Below are positions 1 to 8,834 of a stretch of DNA of 45,563 nt, piece by piece. Under the pieces are notes generated by a model, which saw only the letters and a list, made by a program, of their open reading frames with translations, made no database searches and was not told the DNA's origin. The DNA comes from Acetatifactor sp. GTDB lineage: Bacteria > Bacillota > Clostridia > Lachnospirales > Lachnospiraceae. The DNA is taken from positions 1 through 45,563 of the forward strand of contig JAFLRO010000015.1 in the NCBI GenBank assembly GCA_022511425.1, written 5' to 3'. Position 1 is the stretch's first letter. Every line of letters begins with the position of its first letter. Position numbers and translations under genes: made by a program.

Positions 1-1081
<1,081 letters not shown>

Positions 1082-1087
1082 AATGGA

Positions 1088-1117
1088 ATTTTATTGTATA
1101 GACATATGGTTTGTCAA
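1088..1117 (-). promoter_or_regulatory. Promoter of the T-box/proS transcript
   Basis: Minus-strand TTGACA (1117-1112) and TAAAAT (1093-1088) are separated by 18 bases. They lie just upstream of the first T-box stem, and just beyond the stop codon of the broken Uma2 gene. Confidence 0.75.
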
Positions 1118-1123
1118 GATGTT

Positions 1124-1638
1124 TTATCCTTCCAGATACTCTTTCAGCATCCGAAGATCGAGTTCCATATCGTCATAAATCCCCACTTTCACTGTGTCCT
1201 CAAAAGAATAATCTCTCCCTCGGTCATCCTCTGAAAAGCGGTACACTTTTATCTGTTCCTTCTCCAGATCGACAATCCAGTATTCCTCCACACCGCTCTC
1301 CTGATAGAGCTTCTTTTTTTCTCGTAATCCATCTTGACGCTGGAGGGCGAGACAACCTCAATGGCCCATTCGGGAGCTCCATTGCATCCCCTCTTGTCCA
1401 ACTTATCCCTGTCGCAGACCACCGTTACGTCCGGTTCCACATAATTTATATTATCTTTTTGGGGAAACACAGCAAAGCCCGATGCGTATACTCTGCATTT
1501 TCCCTTCTTATCATGTATGTAATTGAAAACCTGAGATGACAGCCAGATGACAGCGTCCTGATGCCCTCGGGTGGGCAATGCCATCATAAACATCTCGCCG
1601 TTAATCAGCTCCGCGTGTTCGCCTTCCGGCAGTTCCAT
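1124..1638 (-). pseudogene. Frameshifted Uma2-family (DUF820) endonuclease-like gene
   Basis: The first ~100 codons read as an Uma2-type protein (PD-(D/E)XK fold): ELINGEMFMMALPTRGHQ, then EPDVTVVCDRDKLD, then WAIEVVSPSS. At a run of seven A residues (around 1314-1320 on the plus strand, T7) the frame shifts. The family's conserved continuation (GVEEYWIVDLEKEQ and on to LKEYLEG, stop at 1126-1124) is intact in another frame. Eight A residues would restore one frame and the expected spacing between DY and GVxEYW, so a one-base loss in a homopolymer is the simplest reading. The N-terminus also looks a few residues short, with a TGA four codons upstream of the ATG. It could be a sequencing error, a young pseudogene or a slippage site. 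Family members are usually orphans of uncertain role. Confidence 0.8.
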
Positions 1639-1685
1639 GGTGAACCTTCATTTACAATGGTTTTTCATCTTATCTGCAACCTTTG

Positions 1686-2198
1686 TCACTGCCAATCCAA
1701 ATTATACCACTGTCGATAGCCCCCATAAATCGTCACAATATCCCCTGTTTCTATTTCATATACCCGATAATAGCAGTACTCATCATCCGTGACGTCCGAT
1801 CTATAATAGTTATACTCGATTTCGCAATAAAGAATATATTTTCCATCGGGAGATGCAACCGCCTGCCTGATACCATTTTCAGTTTGTACATATCCTTTCA
1901 GCTCAGAAATCATCCGTATTCGCTCAGGCTCATTCTGTTCCCTGAATTCTATTGTATCTCCTGCTTTCCTCAAGCCCCAGAAACATCTCTGATATAAATG
2001 CTTTCCCCAGTTGCTTTGAAACACAATGTTTTCTACACCTTCTATTTTATGATAATTTAGAGAAAAATCCAAACCTAGAATTGTCTTGGTTTCCCAATAC
2101 ACGATGCTAAATGCCACCATGACCGCAATGGTAGCCAACGTCAGACACACTATTTTTTTCGCTTTTGCACCTGAACTTACTTTCTTCTGTGGTTCCAT
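1686..2198 (-). CDS. Small membrane-anchored protein of unknown function
   Basis: The product has 170 residues, with a basic N-terminus (KKVSSGAKAKK) and one hydrophobic segment at about residues 17-36, so the rest probably lies outside the membrane. The outside part contains ASPDGKYILYCEIEYNYY, reminiscent of a single TolB/WD-type blade, then a Tyr-rich stretch and VYEIETGDIVTIYGG. I do not recognise a named family. A GGGGGA-type RBS sits ahead of the ATG. It stands alone between the broken Uma2 gene and a long AT-rich spacer. About 260 bases upstream (2199-2460) hold no gene I can support. Confidence 0.6.
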   Translation of the reverse strand: MEPQKKVSSGAKAKKIVCLTLATIAVMVAFSIVYWETKTILGLDFSLNYHKIEGVENIVFQSNWGKHLYQRCFWGLRKAGDTIEFREQNEPERIRMISELKGYVQTENGIRQAVASPDGKYILYCEIEYNYYRSDVTDDEYCYYRVYEIETGDIVTIYGGYRQWYNLDWQ

Positions 2199-2499
2199 TC
2201 CTAATCCCCCTTCTGCCGGCTAATCTCTCTATCAGTCATGTATCCTGCAAATCAAAATCCTCATTGGTTAGGCACTTATATGATTCTTGTCAATGGAGTG
2301 ACAATAATTTTCGCTTGCCCTGTGATATACTGGATCAAAAGGTATAGGAATACCTCCGGCTTAATATGTTTACCTAGTAATTCACAACTATCATCATCCT
2401 AAGAAGACGTTTCCATACCTTATGATGTTATTATACACCCCTTATATAAAAATTCAAATTTTACCTTTTATGTGAGCCTTCGTAAAAACTATTAGATAC

Positions 2500-2529
2500 T
2501 TGTTCAATTACAGAAGAGTATGATATAAT
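2500..2529 (+). promoter_or_regulatory. Promoter of the membrane protein gene at 2585
   Basis: TTGTTC (2500-2505), an 18-base spacer and a perfect TATAAT (2524-2529), about 50 bases ahead of the start codon. Confidence 0.6.
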
Positions 2530-2584
2530 GTTTCTCGAAATTGTGCTGTATATCAAAAAGAACTGACTCAGGGAGATAACAGGG

Positions 2585-3844
2585 ATGGTGCAGGATAATA
2601 ACCAAAAGAAAAGCCTTACAAAATACGCTGTGGTTGCTTTTGTTTCTGTAATGATATTTGGTCTCATATACAAGTACACGTTGAACCAGCTGTACATAGG
2701 CGGCATCACTGATACGAAGGAACACACATGGATTGCCGAAGCCATTTATCTTGACAGATTTTGGGATGCATGGCTGAAAAGACCATATTTGTTCTGGCAT
2801 CTCTGCGTTAAGGGATGCATCAAATTCTTCCTGATGCCAGTGGACGCAGCAGCAGCGTTCACCAATGGCTTTTTAGCCGGACTTACCTGCCTGTTAACTT
2901 TCTACATGCTTGATCGCATCGGCGAAAAGTTTGCCGGAAAGGATGTCGGTATTCCTGCTGCTCTGGCAGCTGGGGTGCTTGGAATTGTGAATGCTTTATA
3001 TGTACCTTGGTTTAATCAATATCAATATATCGGTCAGTTTTCCATAAACCCGATTAGCAACCCTACCCATATGGCAGTAAAGCCTTTCGGACTTATATGC
3101 TTTATGCTCGCAGTGGAGCTTATCCTGAATTACAAAGGGCAGGAAGCCATTTACTTTAGTAATATTAAAAAGCCCCGTTGGCTGTACGTCTTGTTCTCTA
3201 TATTCCTGTTTTTATCTACCTTTACAAAACCTACTTTCATGTATATGCTGGTTCCCGCAGGGGTAGTGTATCTACTGATAGATTTGGGGATTGCATTGGC
3301 TCGAAAAGATGGAAGCTGGAAAAAAGTCTGGAGTTTCATGTGGAGGATTGCCTGTGCTTGCATCCCATCGTTGTTATACTTGCTGTTTGAGTATCTGGCT
3401 TTCTATTATTGGGGTGGTACGAACGAAGATTCTCAAGTAGCAATATATCCTTTTTTGACTGCGTGGCATCTGTTTTCTCCGAATGTGCCAAGATCCATTC
3501 GACTGGCTATGGCATTTCCCCTCTGGATGGTGTTGACAAACTTAAAGTACTTTTTCAAATCGGTGGAAGGACGTCTTTCATTAATTGGTTATGCAACAGG
3601 CACGTTGGAATTTGCATTCTTTGTGGAGACCGGCGCCAAACTGGCACATTTAAATTTTGCCTGGCCAATGATGTCAGGGATGCTGCTGCTATGGGTAATC
3701 AGCACCGCAAAGCTTATTGGGATCACAGCGAACCCTTCAGAACACAGAGGGAATTCCGTAGTGGTTTTGGTAGGATGGATTCTTTTGATAGTACATTTCA
3801 TCAGTGGGTTATATTACATTAATCCAGGCGCATATATCATTTAA
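2585..3844 (+). CDS. Polytopic membrane protein, GT-C glycosyltransferase-like
   Basis: The product has 419 residues with about nine hydrophobic segments. The first (residues ~14-30) is followed by an extracytoplasmic loop with ITDTKEHTWIAEAIY. An acidic first loop of this kind is a feature of GT-C enzymes, which use lipid-phosphate sugar donors. There is no cytoplasmic catalytic domain. The N-terminus is basic (NNQKKSLTK) and GGGAG precedes the ATG. The gene is monocistronic with its own promoter, and convergent with a second protein of the same general type at 3948-5606. The GT-C assignment is inference from topology; a substrate cannot be given. A flippase or other polytopic family is possible. 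Confidence 0.55.
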   Translation: MVQDNNQKKSLTKYAVVAFVSVMIFGLIYKYTLNQLYIGGITDTKEHTWIAEAIYLDRFWDAWLKRPYLFWHLCVKGCIKFFLMPVDAAAAFTNGFLAGLTCLLTFYMLDRIGEKFAGKDVGIPAALAAGVLGIVNALYVPWFNQYQYIGQFSINPISNPTHMAVKPFGLICFMLAVELILNYKGQEAIYFSNIKKPRWLYVLFSIFLFLSTFTKPTFMYMLVPAGVVYLLIDLGIALARKDGSWKKVWSFMWRIACACIPSLLYLLFEYLAFYYWGGTNEDSQVAIYPFLTAWHLFSPNVPRSIRLAMAFPLWMVLTNLKYFFKSVEGRLSLIGYATGTLEFAFFVETGAKLAHLNFAWPMMSGMLLLWVISTAKLIGITANPSEHRGNSVVVLVGWILLIVHFISGLYYINPGAYII

Positions 3845-3947
3845 GATTATTTGCTTATACCATGACGTTTGAAGCTAGCAAGAAACATTTAAAGTATCCA
3901 CACTTTTTAGTCGCGCAAAAACTGCATGGATGAACTGCTACATTAAT

Positions 3948-5606
3948 TCAATGAAGCATAATAATTTGTCGCCAGACAGACAGGGACTCAGGGTACCAAT
4001 GAGTGTAATTATAATCATCTGGAAACAAGAGAAATAAGGGACAAATCAACATTACTTCCAGACATAGCAAACAGATAACCGCCCCCCATACACCTCTTTT
4101 TTCTTTAGAAACGGCTTCATTTAGAAAACCAATCACAAGAAATGCAAAAAGAGTCAGTATGGAATAAATATCCATGCGATAACGCTCAGCAGATCCATTC
4201 CCGGGTGCCCAGGCAATCTGTATGACCGTTATAAGAACAGGTAATATGAATAACGTCATCAAGAATAATCTCATTTTGTATTCTTTCACCTTTTTCCATA
4301 CATTCCCGGAAATAAAGGCAAATCCAATGAGTAATATAGGAAAATTAACAAAGGCACTATTGTAATATACGTAGGGAAATTCCCCAATAATGGGCGTGAA
4401 TCCAATGAAATTATACAGCAAGCCGTTTACGGTTCTAACCGTGCTGAAGTTCTCAAAAAAGTTGCCATATTGACTTTGGTCAGCAGATGTGAGCTGATAC
4501 GCCTGGCCGAATTCAAATGGATTTTCAAAGCGAGAAAAATTGTATAACATGAGCAGCACACCCACAATCACATATGGCAGAGCAATGATGCAAATCCGTC
4601 CAACCAACTGCAATATCTTTTTCCTGGAATTGGAGCAAGCTAGTTCAGTCCTCAAATATTCTAAAAAAAACGGTATGAGAATAAGATTAGCCAATGCAGC
4701 AGTGGGTCTGCACCCAAAAGCAAGGGCACCAAACAGTGAACCTAGCGCGGCCAAACTCACTCTCTTCCATCGCTTTTCTGCAGGGGTTAGATAGATTGCC
4801 CGAATAAAGAAATAAAAACTCCAAACGACCATACAGACGGCGGAGGTGGTTGCAGTACAGTACAATGCCGGCGTACCAACACTGAAATAGACACAGATAG
4901 TAGCGAAAGCTGTACTTAAGGACAACAACATAACAAAAGACATGGTTGGGTAGTATTTTTTTGCCAGCTGACGAAAAAGCAAAAAAATACCAATGATCGC
5001 AAAGGCAGCAAATATCTGGGTGCCATGATAGGTGGTCAGATCCTGCCCTGTGATAAGCAGATACGGCAGAAACAGCAAGATCACAGGAACCACTCCAAAA
5101 TACATATAATAATGACCCTTGTAGTAAGCATTGTCGGAGTGATAAACCGCGTTTGCTTCGATTCGCTGTGCCGGATCATACGGATTGATCTGCTCCAATA
5201 CGGGGTCCACGTCATCATATTCAATATAGATATGTCCGTTCATCATGGACCGAGCCAGCAGCTCATATTGATTCCTGTGCTGCGGAAATTCTCCGTTATA
5301 AGCCGGCGCTGCTCCCATAGGAATGATACAAGCCATAATAAGCAGCGTACACACAGAAGCAGTAATGATGTTTTCTCTTTTCGCTCTGTGTTTATCCGCT
5401 GTAAGAAAAGGCTGATGGTGAAAAGGAGAAAAAGGATTGATGATGAATAGATAGCATAGAACCATCCCCCAGAGAAGGCATCCAAGCGCCTGATAAAAAC
5501 GGGATGTTACTAAAAAAAGGACTCCCAAAAGTATGATACACGCTTCCACGGCAATAAATAATGCGGCTATAACTTTTGATTTTTCAAATCCTTTAAACAA
5601 TTTCAT
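3948..5606 (-). CDS. Polytopic membrane protein, GT-C (family 39-like) glycosyltransferase
   Basis: About 552 residues with 11-12 hydrophobic segments. The first large outside loop (residues ~100-165) is rich in acidic and aromatic residues (EYDDVDPVLEQ, YYKGHYYMYFG), followed by repeated membrane segments and a loop with NGSAERYRMD near residue 470. A segment SVGTPALYCTATTS lies mid-protein. This pattern matches GT-C mannosyl- or glucosyltransferase-like proteins of Clostridia. The track start is GTG, but the next codon is ATG (5606) with GGAG eight bases upstream, so I use that. It is convergent with the gene at 2585, and the 100 bases between them hold no clear terminator. The function is inferred from topology only. 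Confidence 0.6.
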   Translation of the reverse strand: MKLFKGFEKSKVIAALFIAVEACIILLGVLFLVTSRFYQALGCLLWGMVLCYLFIINPFSPFHHQPFLTADKHRAKRENIITASVCTLLIMACIIPMGAAPAYNGEFPQHRNQYELLARSMMNGHIYIEYDDVDPVLEQINPYDPAQRIEANAVYHSDNAYYKGHYYMYFGVVPVILLFLPYLLITGQDLTTYHGTQIFAAFAIIGIFLLFRQLAKKYYPTMSFVMLLSLSTAFATICVYFSVGTPALYCTATTSAVCMVVWSFYFFIRAIYLTPAEKRWKRVSLAALGSLFGALAFGCRPTAALANLILIPFFLEYLRTELACSNSRKKILQLVGRICIIALPYVIVGVLLMLYNFSRFENPFEFGQAYQLTSADQSQYGNFFENFSTVRTVNGLLYNFIGFTPIIGEFPYVYYNSAFVNFPILLIGFAFISGNVWKKVKEYKMRLFLMTLFILPVLITVIQIAWAPGNGSAERYRMDIYSILTLFAFLVIGFLNEAVSKEKRGVWGAVICLLCLEVMLICPLFLLFPDDYNYTHWYPESLSVWRQIIMLH

Positions 5607-5682
5607 CACGTTTGCTCCATGTTAATGTATAAGTATTTGTACCTTCATAAGAGGGTGACTGTCCTCGCGGTCATGTTTCCTT

Positions 5683-5913
5683 CTATACCAATATAGCCTT
5701 CTCTAAAAACTCTGTCAACTTATTTAATGTCAGCGGATGATCCAATCGCCCGATCCAGCTGCTCCTGCTGCCATCTTCTGGCCATAGCTCTCCTGCTCCG
5801 TGGCGACAAAATGCAGGATGGAATATCTGAAACTGAGTGCTTTCTGAATATTCGACATGCATTTTATAGGATATTAGTTTGATGATAAAATGAGCGAAAA
5901 CGATACAGCGCAA
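5683..5913 (-). pseudogene. Possible degenerate copy of the Rpn-like gene
   Basis: The last ~20 residues of this open frame (DHPLTLNKLTEFLEKAILV, then a stop) closely match KHPLTQKELTELVEKIIFV in the protein at 6337-6927 on the same strand. The upstream part of the frame matches nothing I know. The simplest reading is a small decayed duplicate of the same gene. The boundaries are uncertain, and the short match could be partly chance. Confidence 0.35.
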
Positions 5914-6336
5914 GCTGGGTTATTATATAGCGAAGAGTGCCAAAGGGAGATAATCATGTACAAGCTTGAATTTTAAGAAGACGCTGTTTGGCTGGAATAG
6001 GGCATAATCTGTTTTTACAAAATAGAATCACATTCAGAACAGCTTTATCTTTTGTAGAAGTTTTTCTTTCTTTCTGCTCTGAATGTGATTCTACAATTAA
6101 GGATTATATCACACTTGTCACCTTTGTTCAATAGTTTATTGTTATCATATCACAAAAATCATGTCACATAAAATCATAACATATATCCATTTTAATCATA
6201 CACTCACTTGATTCCGTGTTGACAATAACTAATAGTAAAGAAACCGCTAGCAGTTCCTTAACAGACAATATATCAAGCCCTCTATGGATAGTCGCACATG
6301 GGAATTGATAGCCGCTTGGCAGAGGACTTAAAAATT
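5914..6336. other. AT-rich spacer without a supported gene
   Basis: About 420 bases between two Rpn-like remnants. No coding frame with an RBS and recognisable product was found on either strand. Its only clear structure is the inverted repeat at 6023-6093. Confidence 0.6.
6023..6093. repeat. 20-bp inverted repeat with 31-base loop
   Basis: TAGAATCACATTCAGAACAG at 6023-6042 is complementary to 6074-6093 at 19 of 20 positions; the loop is T-rich. No ORF lies inside. It may be a hairpin, a terminator with an unusually long loop, or the remains of a small palindromic mobile element. No target-site duplication is obvious. Confidence 0.7.
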
Positions 6337-6927
6337 TTACGTATTATCATAAGAAAGTTGCTCAACCAGTGTCTTCAGACGCTGGATTTCGGCATCTTTA
6401 TTCTTTATTTCGACATCTTTGCTCCTTAATTCCAAATTCTTATCATCAAGCAATAGCTTCTGGTTAGCAATCTCAGCCCGTAACTCATCCTCAATCACAC
6501 TGGGCAGCTTAATCAAAGGCTCTGTCATACGATGTATCTCCTCTCGCATCTGCTGATGCCTCACCAGCACCCTGTCAACGGCAAAATGGAACAGTCTCAC
6601 ATAGTTGCGATACTCCCGCTCCGTTAAATACCCATCGGACAATTCTTCCTTCAATACAAATATAATCTTCTCTACTAACTCTGTCAACTCCTTTTGAGTC
6701 AGTGGATGCTTCAGGTCTGCTTTTAGTCGCGGACGCAGACGTAGGATGGTATAAGGGATAAATAAGGTAAGATGTTTTTCTTTGATTTCTTTCAGGGAAT
6801 ACGTCTGAATTTTGACTGTTGGAATTTTGTAGATATGTTCGCTGTTGTCCTGGTTGTTGCTTCCCTTCGTTTCTTTTAATATAGCACAATCTATGAGGAC
6901 AGAAAAGCTATCATTGCCGCTTTGCAA
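6337..6927 (-). pseudogene. C-terminal fragment of an Rpn-family (PD-(D/E)XK) nuclease-like protein
   Basis: The 196-residue frame starts at a TTG with no good RBS. Residues ~30-60 (YKIPTVKIQTYSLKEIKEKHL followed by LFIPY) correspond to the segment after the nuclease core in Rpn/recombination-promoting nuclease proteins of Clostridia. A helical region follows, then a coiled coil (residues ~150-192) with repeats of the KDVEIKNKDAEIQRL type. The N-terminal catalytic PD-(D/E)XK half is missing; the sequence upstream is an unrelated lipoprotein fragment. It is most likely a truncated, inactive remnant, although a short translated protein cannot be excluded. The family call is from memory of motif order and is moderate. 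Confidence 0.5.
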
Positions 6928-7170
6928 TTAGGAAAATTGTGTCACGTTTTCTATATTCAGATAACATCTCTCTTTGTCACTAGAATACTCCTCTATTTTT
7001 TCTTTTAAAGAGCATCCTGCCAGAGAAAAGCATACACCAAAAGCAAATAACAGTACTATCATTATTTTTCTACTCTTTTTCGAAATTTTTCCATCCCTCC
7101 CATTGAGAAAACCATAATGAGGTTCTTTAAAAGATTTTAATAGGTTAGTTGTTTTTAAAATCATATCCAT
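6928..7170 (-). pseudogene. Chimeric remnant: ABC-ATPase start joined to a lipoprotein signal
   Basis: With AAAGGA ahead of it, the ATG at 7170 begins MDMILKTTNLLKSFKE, which looks like the first residues of a bacitracin/lantibiotic-immunity type ABC ATPase. No Walker A follows. After ~30 residues the frame runs into a lipoprotein signal (KKSRKIMIVLLFAFG, lipobox LAGC) and stops 26 residues after the lipobox cysteine. Two unrelated gene starts in one short frame suggest an internal deletion. The lipoprotein part could still be made from an internal ATG (about 45 residues). The Rpn-like remnant starts directly downstream. Confidence 0.45.
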
Positions 7171-7423
7171 TTTTATCAATTTCCTTTCTTGTGATTTTAG
7201 GAAAAGGATAACAAGCAAATTTGAAGATTTCATAAAGAAAATATAATAATTTATCGAAAGTTGAATTTGTCGAAATAATGTTATACATTCAAAAAAATAG
7301 AACCCTGCCAATTTTTTTAATGACAAAGTTCATTTTTTGTAGCCTTATCTATCTTAAGAAATTGCATGTAAATTTTATGACATTGGCCATAAAACCGTTA
7401 AGAAAATTTCCTCAATACAAATT

Positions 7424-8041
7424 CTATTTCCCAACCGTAAAAACCGCAGTAATACTTCCGCTTCCCAGTGCCTTTTCCCAATCAGAAAGATCATCAATCT
7501 TTCCAATTCTGGTATAGCTCCAAGAGTTGCTGCCATAAAACATAACGATATTATTCCCATTATACAGCACGATATCACCGGCGAATGTGGTTGTCTGACT
7601 GTTGCTGGTGGTGAGGCTTCTTCCTAATGAACCCACCTTTTCGAATCCTGAATAATCATCCATTTCGATGGTGACCGGCCCTTCTTTCATCATATCCAAT
7701 AGCTCTTTCACAGCCTCGTTATTTTCCAGTGTTGCCGTAAAAATGTAATCTCCAACCTGCACGTTCATTTTCATCTCTGTTTGCCCTTCCTTTTCTACAT
7801 CACTTTCTAAATCATTGTCATTTGATGTCGGTTCGTTGTTCTGCTGGGATACAGATATATTTTCCCCCTGAATATTTCCTTGAATATTTTCCTGAGCACT
7901 TTCTTGAATATTTACCTGATTTTCTACTTGCGTTTCATCAGCATCATTTGACATGTCTACACCAGCATTTTCGCTGCAGGCTGCGAGGCTCAATGCCATA
8001 ACAAACGCAACAACAACTGCTAAAATGTATCTTTTTTTCAT
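7424..8041 (-). CDS. Lipoprotein with cyclophilin-like fold domain
   Basis: About 205 residues from the ATG at 8041, chosen because GAGG lies 6 bases upstream and the signal peptide starts there (MKKRYILAVVV... LSLAAC, lipid-anchored Cys at ~22). A low-complexity Asn/Gln/Glu-rich linker (residues ~25-95) contains QESAQENIQGNIQGENI. The C-terminal ~110 residues match the small cyclophilin-like domain family: VGDYIFTATLENNEAVKELL, DYSGFEKVGSLGRSL, GDIVLYNGNNIVMFYGSNS, SDWEKALGSG. These proteins are cell-surface anchored in Gram-positives; no isomerase activity is established for the family. The gene is 48 bases downstream of the cytidylate-kinase-like gene. Confidence 0.85.
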   Translation of the reverse strand: MKKRYILAVVVAFVMALSLAACSENAGVDMSNDADETQVENQVNIQESAQENIQGNIQGENISVSQQNNEPTSNDNDLESDVEKEGQTEMKMNVQVGDYIFTATLENNEAVKELLDMMKEGPVTIEMDDYSGFEKVGSLGRSLTTSNSQTTTFAGDIVLYNGNNIVMFYGSNSWSYTRIGKIDDLSDWEKALGSGSITAVFTVGK

Positions 8042-8089
8042 ACTCAACCTCTTCAACCCCATCCTCATCACAGCCTTGTAGCAACCCCG

Positions 8090-8686
8090 TCACTCCATAG
8101 TCGCCTGTATAATACGTACGCAGGCAGGAATCCCCAGTTTCCCGCTGTCCAGCACTATGTCATAGTTGCTCCAGTCTTTCCACTTTTTTCCCGTATTGAC
8201 AAGATAATAGTTTCGTCTTTTCTTGTCATATTTTGCCATAGTGCCATCGGCCATATTTTCCGGAATGCCATATTCCTTCACGGCACGCTGTCTCCTGCTT
8301 TCTGCATCGGCCTGTATAAATATTTTCAATACCTTTTTGGATTCCAGAGCACTCGCTGCACATCGCCCCACAAAGATGGCAGGTCCGTGCATGGCGTATG
8401 ACTTAATCAGATTCTGTTCTTCCATAAAGATCTGATTTTCCTTTGACAAGAGATGTTCTGCCCCCTCATTCATTTTGCCGATTGCATAAATGGAATACAA
8501 AAAGCTGTTTGTAGTACTTTCCTCATACTTCTGTATATCGGAAACCGGAATCTGTAATTTTTCTGAAACGCCATTCAAGATTTCACTTCCGTAACACGGT
8601 ATATTGGTTTTTTCAGAGAGTATCTTGCCGATTTCTGTTCCGCCGCTACCATATTCTCGCTCAATTACCACATAATCATATCTCAT
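8090..8686 (-). CDS. Cytidylate kinase-like family protein
   Basis: The 198-residue protein opens with VVIEREYGSGGTEIGKILSEKT, a P-loop variant typical of the cytidylate-kinase-like family common in Clostridia. IFVGRCAASAL and a lid-like region (ADAESRRQRAVKEYGI, then KKRRNYYLVNTGKKW) follow. The family is related to CMP kinase but its substrate is generally unproven, and the core cmk gene is usually elsewhere. GGGAGAT precedes the ATG. About 150 bases separate it from the ABC exporter upstream, so it may or may not be in the same transcript. The lipoprotein gene follows closely. Confidence 0.85.
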   Translation of the reverse strand: MRYDYVVIEREYGSGGTEIGKILSEKTNIPCYGSEILNGVSEKLQIPVSDIQKYEESTTNSFLYSIYAIGKMNEGAEHLLSKENQIFMEEQNLIKSYAMHGPAIFVGRCAASALESKKVLKIFIQADAESRRQRAVKEYGIPENMADGTMAKYDKKRRNYYLVNTGKKWKDWSNYDIVLDSGKLGIPACVRIIQATME

Positions 8687-8834
8687 ACTATATCTCCCAT
8701 TTATGTGAAAGCCAATAGCTCCGCAATCACCGACAGCATTTGCTAGTCCCAGCTAAAGCCGTCATTGCTCATGTCGTCTTGCCCGTCCGATGCCATAACT
8801 TCAGAACCGCTCGAAAATCCACCCAGCTCTGAAG

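Noticed and set aside
8690..8834. A short ORF starting MASDGQDDMSNDGF on the minus strand, and a 10-bp inverted repeat (8796-8805/8828-8837) as terminator of the exporter.
   Set aside because: The ORF has 17 codons without a good RBS. The hairpin has no T-run after it.
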